Positions 29,028 through 37,616 of a DNA stretch of 64,000 bases are shown piece by piece (position 1 is the first letter of the stretch; each line of letters begins with the position of its first letter). Source of the stretch: Sinorhizobium arboris LMG 14919 (GTDB lineage: Bacteria; Pseudomonadota; Alphaproteobacteria; Rhizobiales; Rhizobiaceae); assembly GCF_000427465.1 (NCBI RefSeq), contig NZ_ATYB01000014.1, positions 522,317-586,316 of the forward strand, written 5' to 3'. Under the pieces are notes generated by a model. The model saw only the letters and a list, made by a program, of their open reading frames with translations, did not search any database and was not told the DNA's origin. The position numbers were made by a program, and so were the translations under genes.

Positions 29028-30374
29028 ATGTCTGAGACGATCGATTCCGCCGTCCTCGAGCAACGCGCCGCCGAGCTTGTCGATCGGGCCCGACGCGCCG
29101 GCGCGGATGCCGCAGATGCCGTGGTGGTGCGTGGCCGCTCGCGCTCCGTTTCGGTGCGGCTCGGCAAGGTCGAAGCGACGGAGGCCTCCGAGAGCGACGA
29201 TTTCTCGCTCAGGGTCTTTGTCGGGCGGCGGGTCGCCAGCGTTTCCGCCAATCCGGGCTTCGACCTGACGCTTCTGGCAGAGCGCGCCGTGGCGATGGCG
29301 AAGGCTTCGCCGGAGGACCCTTACGCGTCGCTCGCCGACGCTGACCGCCTGGCGAAGTCCTATCCGGATCTCGAACTCTTCGACGACCGGGACGTATCGA
29401 CCGAAGCGCTCGCGGAGGCGGCGCTTGCCGCCGAAGAGGCCGCCCTTTCGGTTTCCGGCGTCACCAATTCGAGCGGGGCCGGCGCATCGGCCGGCATGGG
29501 CGGGCTGGTGCTCGTCACCTCCCATGGTTTTTCCGGCTCCTACATGGCCACCCGTTTCGGCCGCTCCGTGAGCGCGATCGCCGGCGAAGGCACCAAAATG
29601 GAGCGCGACTACGATTTCGACAGCAGCCTCTATTTCGACGAGCTCCGCGCGGCCGAGGACATCGGCCGCGTCGCCGGCGAGCGGGCGGCAGCGCGTGTCA
29701 ACCCCCGCCGCGTCGCGACGCAGAAGAACGTGACGGTCGTTTTCGACCCGCGCATCGCACGCGGCTTCGTCGCGCATCTTGCGGGTGCCATCAACGGCGC
29801 GTCGGTCGCCCGCAAGACGAGCTTCCTGCGCGACATGATGGGCAAGCAGATCATGAAATCGGGCATTGCCGTCACCGACGATCCATTGATCGTCCGCGGT
29901 GCCTCCTCGCGTCCCTTCGACGGGGAGGGGGTCAGCGGCTCGAAACTGTCGATGGTCGAGGATGGCGTGCTGCGCCATTGGTTCCTGTCCACGTCCGCGG
30001 CCAGGGAGCTCGGCCTGGAAACCAACGGGCGCGGCGTTCGCGGCGGTCCGTCGGTCAACCCGGCATCGACCAATCTCGCACTCGAGCCCGGCTCCATCTC
30101 TCGCGACGACCTGATCCGCGGCATCGGCACCGGCTTCTATGTTACCGAACTCATCGGCCAGGGCGTCAACATGGTGACCGGCGAGTATAGCCGCGGCGCG
30201 TCCGGTTTCTGGATCGAAAACGGGGAAATCCGCTATCCCGTTTCCGAGGTCACGATCGCCTCCAACCTCAAGCAGATGTTCATGGCGCTGACGCCGGCCG
30301 ATGACATCGACAGGAAGTTCGGCATCGCCGCGCCGACGCTTGCGATCGAAGGCATGACGCTTGCCGGAACATGA
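29028..30374 (+). CDS. pmbA: TldD/PmbA-family metalloprotease PmbA
   Basis: This 448-residue protein is the PmbA (TldE) subunit, which with TldD forms a heterodimeric protease maturing modified peptides such as microcins and degrading antitoxins. Typical segments are GRSRSVSVRLGKVEATEASES, the central VVFDPRIARGFVAHLAGA, and the C-terminal VTGEYSRGASGFWIENGEI. PmbA lacks the HExxxH zinc motif that TldD has, and none is seen here. tldD is not in the window. The frame ends 20 bases before the MITE-like element, so the coding region is intact. Confidence 0.93.
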   Translation: MSETIDSAVLEQRAAELVDRARRAGADAADAVVVRGRSRSVSVRLGKVEATEASESDDFSLRVFVGRRVASVSANPGFDLTLLAERAVAMAKASPEDPYASLADADRLAKSYPDLELFDDRDVSTEALAEAALAAEEAALSVSGVTNSSGAGASAGMGGLVLVTSHGFSGSYMATRFGRSVSAIAGEGTKMERDYDFDSSLYFDELRAAEDIGRVAGERAAARVNPRRVATQKNVTVVFDPRIARGFVAHLAGAINGASVARKTSFLRDMMGKQIMKSGIAVTDDPLIVRGASSRPFDGEGVSGSKLSMVEDGVLRHWFLSTSAARELGLETNGRGVRGGPSVNPASTNLALEPGSISRDDLIRGIGTGFYVTELIGQGVNMVTGEYSRGASGFWIENGEIRYPVSEVTIASNLKQMFMALTPADDIDRKFGIAAPTLAIEGMTLAGT

Positions 30375-30394
30375 ATGTGGGCGGCGCGTTGCAC

Positions 30395-30666
30395 TAGGAC
30401 CTGTGGACACTTATGGATAGGGGTTTGATTTTGCACAAATCGGTCAATGCCAAGGATTTTTCCGCAGCAAAGGGTTGCCCCCTTTGCAAGGGAAAAGGCG
30501 CCGGCAGTGGGCGATTTGTGCAAAACCCTTCGGGCGGCCCATATTGCGGTGCCTTGTCGCGAAAAATCCGGCTTGCAGGCGGACGGCCTGCGGCGCCGGA
30601 TTTTCCGCGAAAGTCCCTCGAAATTTGGGCCGTCAAATCCCTATCCATAAGTGTCCACAGGTCCTA
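30395..30666. mobile_element. MITE-like element with 34-bp terminal inverted repeats and TA ends
   Basis: The element is 272 bp. The left terminus 30395-30428 starts TAGGACCTGTGGACACTTAT, and the right terminus 30633-30666 is its reverse complement with one mismatch over 34 bases. Both ends carry TA, as expected for a TA target duplication of the IS630/Tc1-mariner type. Inside are two more inverted repeats: a perfect 14-bp pair at 30429-30442 / 30512-30525 (TTTTGCACAAATCG) and an imperfect ~15-bp pair at 30557-30571 / 30596-30610. No transposase is encoded; open frames inside are only by-products of the palindromes. It lies 20 bases after pmbA and 23 bases before cysQ. Confidence 0.82.
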
Positions 30667-30689
30667 AAGCGCCGCATGTAAGGATTTGG

Positions 30690-31508
30690 ATGTCAGATAC
30701 AGCCCTTTCGATCGTCCCGGCCTGGGACGAGGACCTCGAACTCATTCTCGCTGCCGCGGTCGCGGCGGGCGATACGGCGCTCGGCTATTTCCGCAAGACG
30801 TTGGACGTTCGCTGGAAGAATGAGGGCCGTTCCCCCGTGAGCGAGGCCGATCTCGCTGCCAACGACATCCTCAAGGGGCGGCTGCTCGCGGCACGGCCGG
30901 ACTACGGCTGGCTTTCGGAGGAGACCGACGACGACGAAAGCCGCCTCATTCGCGAGACCGTCTTTGTCGTCGATCCCATCGACGGTACCCGGGCCTTCAT
31001 CGCCGGCAAGGATCTCTGGTGCGTCAGCGTTGCCATCGTCCACCGGGGCCAGCCGGTGGCCGGTGTTCTCTATGCGCCTTCCCTCGGCGAGATATTCCAG
31101 GCGACCACCGATGGCGAAGCGCGGAAGAACGGCAAGGCGATTGCCGTGCGGGAGGCGGCATCCGGCGCGGTGCTGAAGGTGGCGGCGGCCGAGGATGTGA
31201 TGGGCAGGCTGGCATTGCCCTATCGCAACACGCTGATGCGGGTGTCGCATGTGCCGTCGCTCGCCTATCGTCTCGCGATGATCGCGGATGGCCGCATCGA
31301 CGGCACGATCGTCAAGCGGAACTCGCACGATTGGGATTTGGCGGCCGCCGACCTCATTCTGTCGCGCGCCGGCGGGGCGCTTCGCAGTCTCGATGGCGAG
31401 CCCTTGTCCTACAATCGCCCGACGGTCACTCACGGCGTTCTGGGAGCAGCCTCGGGAACGGCGCTGCCGGCATTGCTCGCCGCCTCCAGGCCGCTTGAGC
31501 CCCATTGA
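30690..31508 (+). CDS. cysQ: 3'(2'),5'-bisphosphate nucleotidase / inositol monophosphatase-family protein CysQ
   Basis: This 272-residue Mg2+-dependent phosphatase has the family motifs WLSEET (with acidic residues following), DPIDGTRAF and WDLAAADLILSRAGG. CysQ removes the 3' phosphate from PAP formed during sulfate assimilation. In rhizobial order it precedes DUF4170 and waaA. ATG 30690 follows a TAAGGA ribosome-binding site that lies just outside the MITE-like element, so the start region is intact but any promoter would lie in or beyond the element. Confidence 0.9.
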   Translation: MSDTALSIVPAWDEDLELILAAAVAAGDTALGYFRKTLDVRWKNEGRSPVSEADLAANDILKGRLLAARPDYGWLSEETDDDESRLIRETVFVVDPIDGTRAFIAGKDLWCVSVAIVHRGQPVAGVLYAPSLGEIFQATTDGEARKNGKAIAVREAASGAVLKVAAAEDVMGRLALPYRNTLMRVSHVPSLAYRLAMIADGRIDGTIVKRNSHDWDLAAADLILSRAGGALRSLDGEPLSYNRPTVTHGVLGAASGTALPALLAASRPLEPH

Positions 31509-31568
31509 CCTTTAGGGGCGAATGCCGCAAACCAACTCCACACCAATAAGAACACAGATGGAATTCCG

Positions 31569-31805
31569 ATGGCTCACGACTCCGAGAAGAAACAACGGCT
31601 GCACCTCGTCTTCGGCGGCGAACTGGAGACGCTCACCGGCGTGCAGTTTCGCGACCTCGAAAATCTGGATATCGTCGGCATCTTCCCGGACTATGAGAGC
31701 GCGCACGTGGCCTGGAAGGCCAAGGCCCAGATGACCGTCGACAATGCGCATATGCGCTATTTCATCGTCCATATGCATCGCCTGCTCGATCCGGAAAACA
31801 AGTAA
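31569..31805 (+). CDS. DUF4170 family protein
   Basis: This small 78-residue soluble protein has the conserved pattern LHLVFGGELETLTGVQFRDLENLDIVGIFPDY and ends DNAHMRYFIVHMHRLLDP. The family is confined mainly to alphaproteobacteria and commonly lies between cysQ and waaA, as here. Its function is unknown; the steady position in the lipid A/Kdo cluster hints at a linked role. It starts with ATG 60 bases after cysQ and precedes waaA by 37 bases. Confidence 0.88.
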   Translation: MAHDSEKKQRLHLVFGGELETLTGVQFRDLENLDIVGIFPDYESAHVAWKAKAQMTVDNAHMRYFIVHMHRLLDPENK

Positions 31806-31842
31806 TGCCGTCGGCGTCGGACGCAGCTGAGGACGGGCGTTC

Positions 31843-33156
31843 ATGAGCAGCGTGCGGGCAAAACTGGCGCTTTCCGGCTATCGCTGGCTCGGAACTGCCA
31901 TCTATCCCTTCTTCTGGTCCTATCTTGCGCTGCGCGCTGCGAAGGGCAAGGAGGACCCGGCGCGCCGGCGCGAACGCTATGGCTATGCCAGCGCGCCGCG
32001 GCCGCAGGGGCCGCTCGTCTGGTTCCACGCCGCCAGCGTCGGAGAGACGAATGCAGTCACTCCGCTGATCAAGGAGATCCGCCGCCGCGGCATCGCCGTT
32101 GTGCTGACCACCGGTACGACGACCTCGGCACGGGTCGCTGCAGAGCGGCTGGGCTCGGCCGTCGTGCACCAATATGTGCCGCTCGATTTCAAGCCGGCGG
32201 TGAGCCGGTTCCTGGAATTTTGGCAACCGGATCTGGCGATCATCGCCGAATCGGAAATCTGGCCGATGACGATCATCGAGCTCGGCAGGCGCCATATTCC
32301 GCAAGTCCTGGTCAATGGCCGGCTTTCGGACCGGACCTTCGCCCGATGGAAGCGGCGGCCGTCGCTCGCCGATGCTCTCTTCGAAAATCTCGCGCTCGTC
32401 ATCGCCCAGTCCGATGTCGATGCGGAGCGTTTCCGAACGCTTGGTGCGCTTCCGGTCACCGTCTCCGGCAATCTCAAGGTGGACAACGAGGCGCCGCCGC
32501 ACGATCCGCGGGACCTGCGCGAATATCGTCAGCAGATCGGTGCGCGCAAGACCTGGGCCGCGATCTCGACCTTCGAGGGGGAAGAGGATGCTGCCGGAAC
32601 CGTTCATCAGGCCCTGAAGCAGAGAACGGGTCTGCTGACGATCATTGTCCCTCGCCATCCGGAGCGTTGCGATGCCGTCGAGGCTGCATTGGTTGCGAAG
32701 GGGATGAAGGTCGCGCGCCGCACGCGCGGCGATCCGCTTACTCCGGAGGTCGACATCTTCCTCGGCGATACGATCGGCGAGATGGGACTCTATCTCAGGC
32801 TGACTGAAGTCACTTTCGTCGGACGTTCGCTTTTCGCCGAGGGCGGACAGAACCCGCTGGAGCCGGCCATGCTCGGCTGCGCGGTGCTTTCGGGAGGCAA
32901 CGTGCAGAATTTCCGCGAGACCTACCAGATGCTCGCCAAGAACGGCAGCGCCAAGATCGTGCGCGACACCGAGATGCTCGCCAAGGGGGTCAACTACCTG
33001 CTCGCCAACGACGACATGCGTCGCTCGATGATCGATGCCGGACTTGAAACCGTGCAACAGATGCGGGGCGCGCTGACGGCAACGATGAAGGGTCTTGAGC
33101 CTTACATCAACCCGCTGGTGGTGAAGGCGCGGCTGGAGCCGCGCCCGGAAGTCTGA
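31843..33156 (+). CDS. waaA: 3-deoxy-D-manno-octulosonic acid (Kdo) transferase
   Basis: This 437-residue glycosyltransferase family 30 protein adds Kdo to lipid IVA at the inner face of the inner membrane. An N-terminal hydrophobic anchor (WLGTAIYPFFWSYLALR) precedes the N-domain with LVWFHAASVGETNAVTPLI, and AIIAESEIWPMTIIELGRRHIP gives the family signature. The C-domain has FVGRSLFAEGGQNPLEPAMLG. It overlaps the next gene by one base (TGATG), and lpxK follows in the same direction. Confidence 0.95.
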   Translation: MSSVRAKLALSGYRWLGTAIYPFFWSYLALRAAKGKEDPARRRERYGYASAPRPQGPLVWFHAASVGETNAVTPLIKEIRRRGIAVVLTTGTTTSARVAAERLGSAVVHQYVPLDFKPAVSRFLEFWQPDLAIIAESEIWPMTIIELGRRHIPQVLVNGRLSDRTFARWKRRPSLADALFENLALVIAQSDVDAERFRTLGALPVTVSGNLKVDNEAPPHDPRDLREYRQQIGARKTWAAISTFEGEEDAAGTVHQALKQRTGLLTIIVPRHPERCDAVEAALVAKGMKVARRTRGDPLTPEVDIFLGDTIGEMGLYLRLTEVTFVGRSLFAEGGQNPLEPAMLGCAVLSGGNVQNFRETYQMLAKNGSAKIVRDTEMLAKGVNYLLANDDMRRSMIDAGLETVQQMRGALTATMKGLEPYINPLVVKARLEPRPEV

Positions 33157-33890
33157 TGGCCCGATTTGTGGACGGAACCATGCCCGCAACGAAGCCGATC
33201 GCCGGCATATTGTTCGACAAGGACGGCACCCTTCTCGACTATGCGAAGAGCTGGGTGCCGGTGAATTACGAGCTGGCGCGGATCGCCGCCAGGGACGACG
33301 AGAACCTCGCGCGCGTCCTCCTTCACGCCTGCGGCATGGATCCCGACACCGGCCATGTGGTTCCCGACAGCCTGCTTGCCGCCGGCAATACGGTGGAGAT
33401 TGCCACAGGCATGGTCGGCGCCGGCGCGCCATTCACCGTGGAAGAACTGACGGCGCTGTTCGACGGCCTCTTTGCGCAGTCTGCGCATTATGCCGTGCCC
33501 GTGACCGATCTCGCGTCCTTTTTTGCCGGATTGCACGCGAAAGGTTACCGGCTCGGCGTTGCCTCGAGCGACAACGAGCGCTCGATCCGCGAGACGGCGA
33601 AACGCTTCGGCTTCGAGAACTACCTGCATTACGTCGCCGGTTACGACAGCGGCTATGGGACAAAGCCGGAGCCCGGCATGGTGCTCGGGTTTTGTGCCGC
33701 AACGGGGCTTGCGCCCGACCAGGTGGCCGTGGTGGGCGACAACAATCACGACATGCATATGGGCCGCAGCGCCGGCGCCGGCATGACGGTTGCCGTTCTG
33801 ACCGGCACCGGATCGCGCCAGTCGCTTGCCGCTGCTTCCGACCACTGCCTCGCCGACATCACCGAACTGGAAGCGGTGCTTACGGCGTGA
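33156..33890 (+). CDS. HAD-superfamily phosphoglycolate-phosphatase-like hydrolase
   Basis: This 244-residue protein has HAD motif I GILFDKDGTLLDY, motif II GVASSDNERSI, and the terminal VAVVGDNNHDMHMGRSAGAG with catalytic Asp residues. The helical cap is of the Gph/PGMB type. It is coupled to waaA by a one-base overlap and sits before lpxK, so a phosphatase step tied to Kdo or lipid A is a fair guess but unproven. An internal ATG at 33180 (MPATKPI) is an alternative start. Confidence 0.87.
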   Translation: MARFVDGTMPATKPIAGILFDKDGTLLDYAKSWVPVNYELARIAARDDENLARVLLHACGMDPDTGHVVPDSLLAAGNTVEIATGMVGAGAPFTVEELTALFDGLFAQSAHYAVPVTDLASFFAGLHAKGYRLGVASSDNERSIRETAKRFGFENYLHYVAGYDSGYGTKPEPGMVLGFCAATGLAPDQVAVVGDNNHDMHMGRSAGAGMTVAVLTGTGSRQSLAAASDHCLADITELEAVLTA

Positions 33891-34030
33891 TCGGCTTGCC
33901 TTTTTCTCCGTTCTGACGTTCTTTGTCGCCGGTCACACCGCTTACGGCCGATGCCTGCGGCGGAAAGTTCTGGATTTGCCCGTCCTGCCCCTGAGGTGCA
34001 GGAGCGGCCGCACGGATATTACGGGTACAG

Positions 34031-35071
34031 ATGGTTTCAGAAGCGCCCCCGTTCTGGTGGACCAAGGCCGACTGGCGCGCCTATGCTCTTTGGCCCTTTT
34101 CCTGGGTTTACGGCCGGATCGCCGGGATGCGCATGGACCGGGCGCGCCGGGCGACCTCCGCCGTGCCGCTGATCTGCATCGGCAACTTCACCGTCGGCGG
34201 AGCCGGAAAGACCCCGACGGCGATCGCGATCGCGCGTGCCGCCAGGGCGCGGGGCCTGAAGCCGGCTTTCCTGAGCCGCGGCTATGGCGGATCGCTGGAT
34301 GTCACGACCGTGGTCGACCCCGAGCACCATCGCGCGCGCGACGTCGGCGACGAGCCGCTGCTGCTTGCCCACGAGGCACTCACCGTGATCTGCCGGCGGC
34401 GGGTGGATGGCGCACGCAAGCTTGCCGCCGAAGGCGTGGACATCATCATCATGGACGATGGATTCCAGAGCGCCCGGCTCGTCTTCGATTTCGCCCTTCT
34501 CGTGGTCGATTCCGGCCGCGGTATCGGCAACGGCCATCTCGTGCCTGCCGGCCCGGTTCGGGCGCCGATCGGCAATCAGCTGCGCCATGCCAACGCTCTC
34601 CTGAAACTCGGCCACGGTTCCGCCGCCGATCCACTCGTGCGCCGGGCGGCCCGGGCCGGCAAGCCCGTTTATGTGGCCGAAACGGTCCGCACGGACGCGG
34701 GGTCGCTCGACGGCGTCAAGGTCCTTGCCTGGGCCGGAATTGCCGATCCGGACAAGTTCTTCAAGACCGTTCGCGAGACCGGCGCGGTGATCGAAGAAAT
34801 CAGGACCTTCCCGGATCACCACCATTTCTCCGAAGACGAGATTGCCGATCTGATCGACCGTGCCGCAAGCCAGGGCTATACGCTGGTGACCACGGCGAAG
34901 GACATGGTTCGCCTGGAGCCCGGACACGGACGGGCAGGGGAACTGGCGGCGAAAAGCCGCGTGATCGAGATCGAGGTGCGCTTCGACGATCCGGCAGCGC
35001 CGGGTGCGATCATCGACGCGACACTTGCCTCCGCCCGTGCCCGCCGATTGCGCGAGCGCAAGACCGGCTAG
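34031..35071 (+). CDS. lpxK: Tetraacyldisaccharide 4'-kinase
   Basis: This 346-residue inner-membrane enzyme phosphorylates the 4' position of lipid A disaccharide. The N-terminus is amphipathic ([22 protein letters not shown]). The Walker A loop is in [18 protein letters not shown] and the catalytic region contains [21 protein letters not shown]. It is co-directional with waaA and the HAD gene. The 140 bases between HAD and lpxK show no further gene. ATG 34031 follows the rhizobial pattern [10 protein letters not shown]. Confidence 0.95.
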   Translation: MVSEAPPFWWTKADWRAYALWPFSWVYGRIAGMRMDRARRATSAVPLICIGNFTVGGAGKTPTAIAIARAARARGLKPAFLSRGYGGSLDVTTVVDPEHHRARDVGDEPLLLAHEALTVICRRRVDGARKLAAEGVDIIIMDDGFQSARLVFDFALLVVDSGRGIGNGHLVPAGPVRAPIGNQLRHANALLKLGHGSAADPLVRRAARAGKPVYVAETVRTDAGSLDGVKVLAWAGIADPDKFFKTVRETGAVIEEIRTFPDHHHFSEDEIADLIDRAASQGYTLVTTAKDMVRLEPGHGRAGELAAKSRVIEIEVRFDDPAAPGAIIDATLASARARRLRERKTG

Positions 35072-35100
35072 CTGGGCACTTTCAGCAAATCCGGAGCGCC

Positions 35101-35334
35101 TTAGGGTCGCCGGCCCGGAAGGGTGCCGGCGCGTCGGTCCGCCTCGAGCGAGGCGGCAGCATCCACGTAAGCTTCCTGGCGGGCGACACTCCAGTAACGC
35201 AGTTCGTCGACCGGAACGGGCTTGCCCGTAACCGCACAGATCACGTGCGAGCCGGCAAGTACGACTTGGAAGTCTCCGTCGAGATAGCGGATCTTCGCCT
35301 CCCGGGAGGAGCTTCCTTCAAAACGGTTCATCAT
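35101..35334 (-). CDS. DUF2093 family protein
   Basis: This 77-residue protein matches DUF2093, with the core EAKIRYLDGDFQVVLAGSHVICAVTGKPVPVDELRYWSVARQEAY. DUF2093 proteins are small and alphaproteobacterial, with no assigned role. The longer open frame to 35493 overlaps the end of mutL and has serine-rich shadow sequence, so I start at the Met-Met pair (35334 or 35331). It lies downstream of mutL on the same strand and convergent with lpxK. Confidence 0.85.
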   Translation of the reverse strand: MMNRFEGSSSREAKIRYLDGDFQVVLAGSHVICAVTGKPVPVDELRYWSVARQEAYVDAAASLEADRRAGTLPGRRP

Positions 35335-35428
35335 GCCTGAACGGGCCTCGTCTTCTCGTGAACGTCCTGATCTATCGTGGCGCTCGGCAAAAAACCAGCG
35401 GTTTCGGAATACGGTTCCGGCAGGTTTC

Positions 35429-37246
35429 TCAGCTCCGCCCGAAGAGCCGCTCGATGTCGGCGAGCTTGAGCTCGATATAGGTAGGCCGGCCATGGTTGCA
35501 CTGCCCGGAGCCGGGCGTCGCCTCCATCTGGCGAAGCAGGGCGTTCATCTCCTCGGTCCGCAAGCGTCGGCCGGAGCGCACTGAGCCGTGGCAGGCCATG
35601 GTGGCGGCCAGATATTCGAGCCGCCCGTTAAGCCCGCTGGCCGTGTCCCATTCCGCAAGCTCGTCGGCAAGCTGCCGCACCAGTCCGGCGGCGTCCATCT
35701 CGCCGAGCATCGCCGGCGTTTCGCGGACGGCGACCGCCGCGGGGCCGAAGCGCTCGATGGCCAGCCCGAGGCGCGTGAACTCCTCGGCATGCGCCATCAG
35801 CCGGTCGCAATCGTCTTCCGGCAGATCGACGATCTCCGGGATCAGCAGCGCCTGCGCGGGCACCGGGCGGGCGTGGAGCGCCGTTCGCATCGTCTCGAAG
35901 ACGAGCCGCTCATGGGCGGCGTGCTGGTCGACGATGACGAGCCCGTCGTCGGTCTGGGCGACGATATAGTTTTCGTGGAGTTGGGCGCGGGCGGCGCCGA
36001 GCGGGAAGGACGCCGCCTGTCCATCGGTGGTCCGCATCGCCTCTTCGGCGCCGGCAGCGCTGCGCGCCGACGGCCGGGCGAAATCAGAGAAGGCCGCCTG
36101 GGGTGCTTCTGCAAAACCGCGCGCGGCCTCGTCGAAGCGCAGCGGCCGATGGGGCGAGGCGGCTGCCGTCCAGGGTTCCTGCGGCCCTTGCCGGTCCGTC
36201 CGGTGGAATTCGGGTCGGAAGGCGCGCATCAGCCCGTGCGCTCCGGTCGTTGCCGCCCGGTCTCCCTCGCGCGTCAGAGCCTCGCGGATGGCCCCGATGA
36301 TCAAGCCGCGGATCAGGCCGGGATCGCGGAAGCGCACATCGGATTTCGCCGGATGGACGTTCACGTCCACGAGAGCCGAATCGAGCGTGATCGACAGTAC
36401 CGCGATGGGGTAGCGCCCCTGCGGGATGGTCTCGGCATAGGCGGCGCGGATCGCGGAAATTATCAGCTTGTCCTGGACCGGGCGACCGTTGACGAAGGCA
36501 TATTGCTGAAGCGAATTGCCGCGGTTGAACGTCGGCACGCCGGCAAAGCCCGTCAGCCGCGCACCCTCGCGCTCGGCATCGATCTCGATGGCGTTTTCGC
36601 GGAAGTCCCGCCCGAGCACTTGCGCCATCCGCGCCAGCCGGTCGTCGCCGGTTGCCGGAAATTCGAGCGTCGTGCGATCGGAGCCGGAAAGCACGAAACG
36701 CACTCTCGGAAAGGCGATCGCCATACGCCGGACGACTTCAGAGACCGCAGCCGCCTCGGCCTTTTCCGACTTCATGAATTTCAGCCGCGCCGGTGTCGCG
36801 AAGAAAAGGTCGCGCACTTCGACCACGGTGCCGACAGTGGCGGCCGACGGGCGAACGGGTTCGCTCCTGCCGCCGGTGACCGTGATCGCCGCTCCTTCAC
36901 GTGCTTCCGCCGTCCTCGTGGTGATCGACAGGCGCGCCACCGATCCGATCGAGGGCAGGGCCTCGCCGCGGAAGCCGAGCGTTCGGATATCGGCAAGGCT
37001 GTCATCGAGCTTGGAGGTGCAATGGCGGCGGATCGCCAGTTCGAGATCGGCCGGCGACATGCCGACACCGTTGTCGGTGACCCTCAGGAGCGTCTTGCCC
37101 CCTCCGGCGGTCGCAACCTCGATCCTCGTCGCGCCCGCATCGAGCGCGTTCTCGATCAATTCCTTCGCGGCACTGGCCGGTCGTTCGATGACTTCGCCGG
37201 CGGCGATCTGGTTGATGAGCGTTTCGGAAAGCTGCTTTATGGCCAT
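35429..37246 (-). CDS. mutL: DNA mismatch repair protein MutL with endonuclease motif
   Basis: This 605-residue protein has an N-terminal GHKL ATPase ([43 protein letters not shown]). A variable linker follows, then a C-terminal dimerisation domain. The C-domain holds [12 protein letters not shown], which fits the DQHA(X)2E(X)4E nicking motif, and CNHGRPT near the end. MutL here is therefore the endonuclease type, as expected in bacteria lacking MutH, rather than the E. coli type. It couples MutS recognition to strand incision. The leader 37247-37616 separates it from the divergent regulatory gene. Confidence 0.96.
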   Translation of the reverse strand: MAIKQLSETLINQIAAGEVIERPASAAKELIENALDAGATRIEVATAGGGKTLLRVTDNGVGMSPADLELAIRRHCTSKLDDSLADIRTLGFRGEALPSIGSVARLSITTRTAEAREGAAITVTGGRSEPVRPSAATVGTVVEVRDLFFATPARLKFMKSEKAEAAAVSEVVRRMAIAFPRVRFVLSGSDRTTLEFPATGDDRLARMAQVLGRDFRENAIEIDAEREGARLTGFAGVPTFNRGNSLQQYAFVNGRPVQDKLIISAIRAAYAETIPQGRYPIAVLSITLDSALVDVNVHPAKSDVRFRDPGLIRGLIIGAIREALTREGDRAATTGAHGLMRAFRPEFHRTDRQGPQEPWTAAASPHRPLRFDEAARGFAEAPQAAFSDFARPSARSAAGAEEAMRTTDGQAASFPLGAARAQLHENYIVAQTDDGLVIVDQHAAHERLVFETMRTALHARPVPAQALLIPEIVDLPEDDCDRLMAHAEEFTRLGLAIERFGPAAVAVRETPAMLGEMDAAGLVRQLADELAEWDTASGLNGRLEYLAATMACHGSVRSGRRLRTEEMNALLRQMEATPGSGQCNHGRPTYIELKLADIERLFGRS

Positions 37247-37616
37247 GGCCTATTTTCCGGGATTCGGAGAGGGAAGGAAAGGCCCTGCGCTACTCTTCTT
37301 CGCAGCTGTCGCCGGCCCCCGCAAAAAGCAGCATCGCGACTTAATTGGGCTTTAACGTTCTGCTGCAATTTTCCACAGCAACCTGAATGATCGTCGGGTT
37401 TGCCTCTGGAGCACCGCGGCGTTGCTGGACGCCGTCCGCATCCCTTTTCGAAGAGATGCCTCAAAGGCCGCCAGCATGTCCCGAAATGAAACCGCTGCTG
37501 ATCGGTTCGCCGGACCGTGACCGGGCCCGGGGGAAAGGCCGTTCAGCAGTCAGAGCGACAGCACCCGTTATTCGTCCAAGGACGGCTGGCGCTGGAGCGG
37601 GAACGAGGGCAGCGCG
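37247..37616. other. Divergent intergenic region between mutL and the PAS-receiver gene
   Basis: This 370-base region contains AT-richer sequence around 37338-37390 (TTAATTGGGCTTTAACG, CAATTTTCCACAGCAACC), where promoters for one or both genes could lie. No repeat, small gene or strong palindrome stands out. Confidence 0.4.

Noticed and set aside
30413..30667. An 84-codon gene in the region between pmbA and cysQ
   Set aside because: The frame lies within the inverted-repeat element and comparable frames occur on both strands; it has no family likeness and no ribosome-binding site.
35335..35493. Extended N-terminus of the DUF2093 protein
   Set aside because: The extra residues are Ser-rich shadow sequence reaching into mutL; the conserved protein begins at the Met-Met pair.
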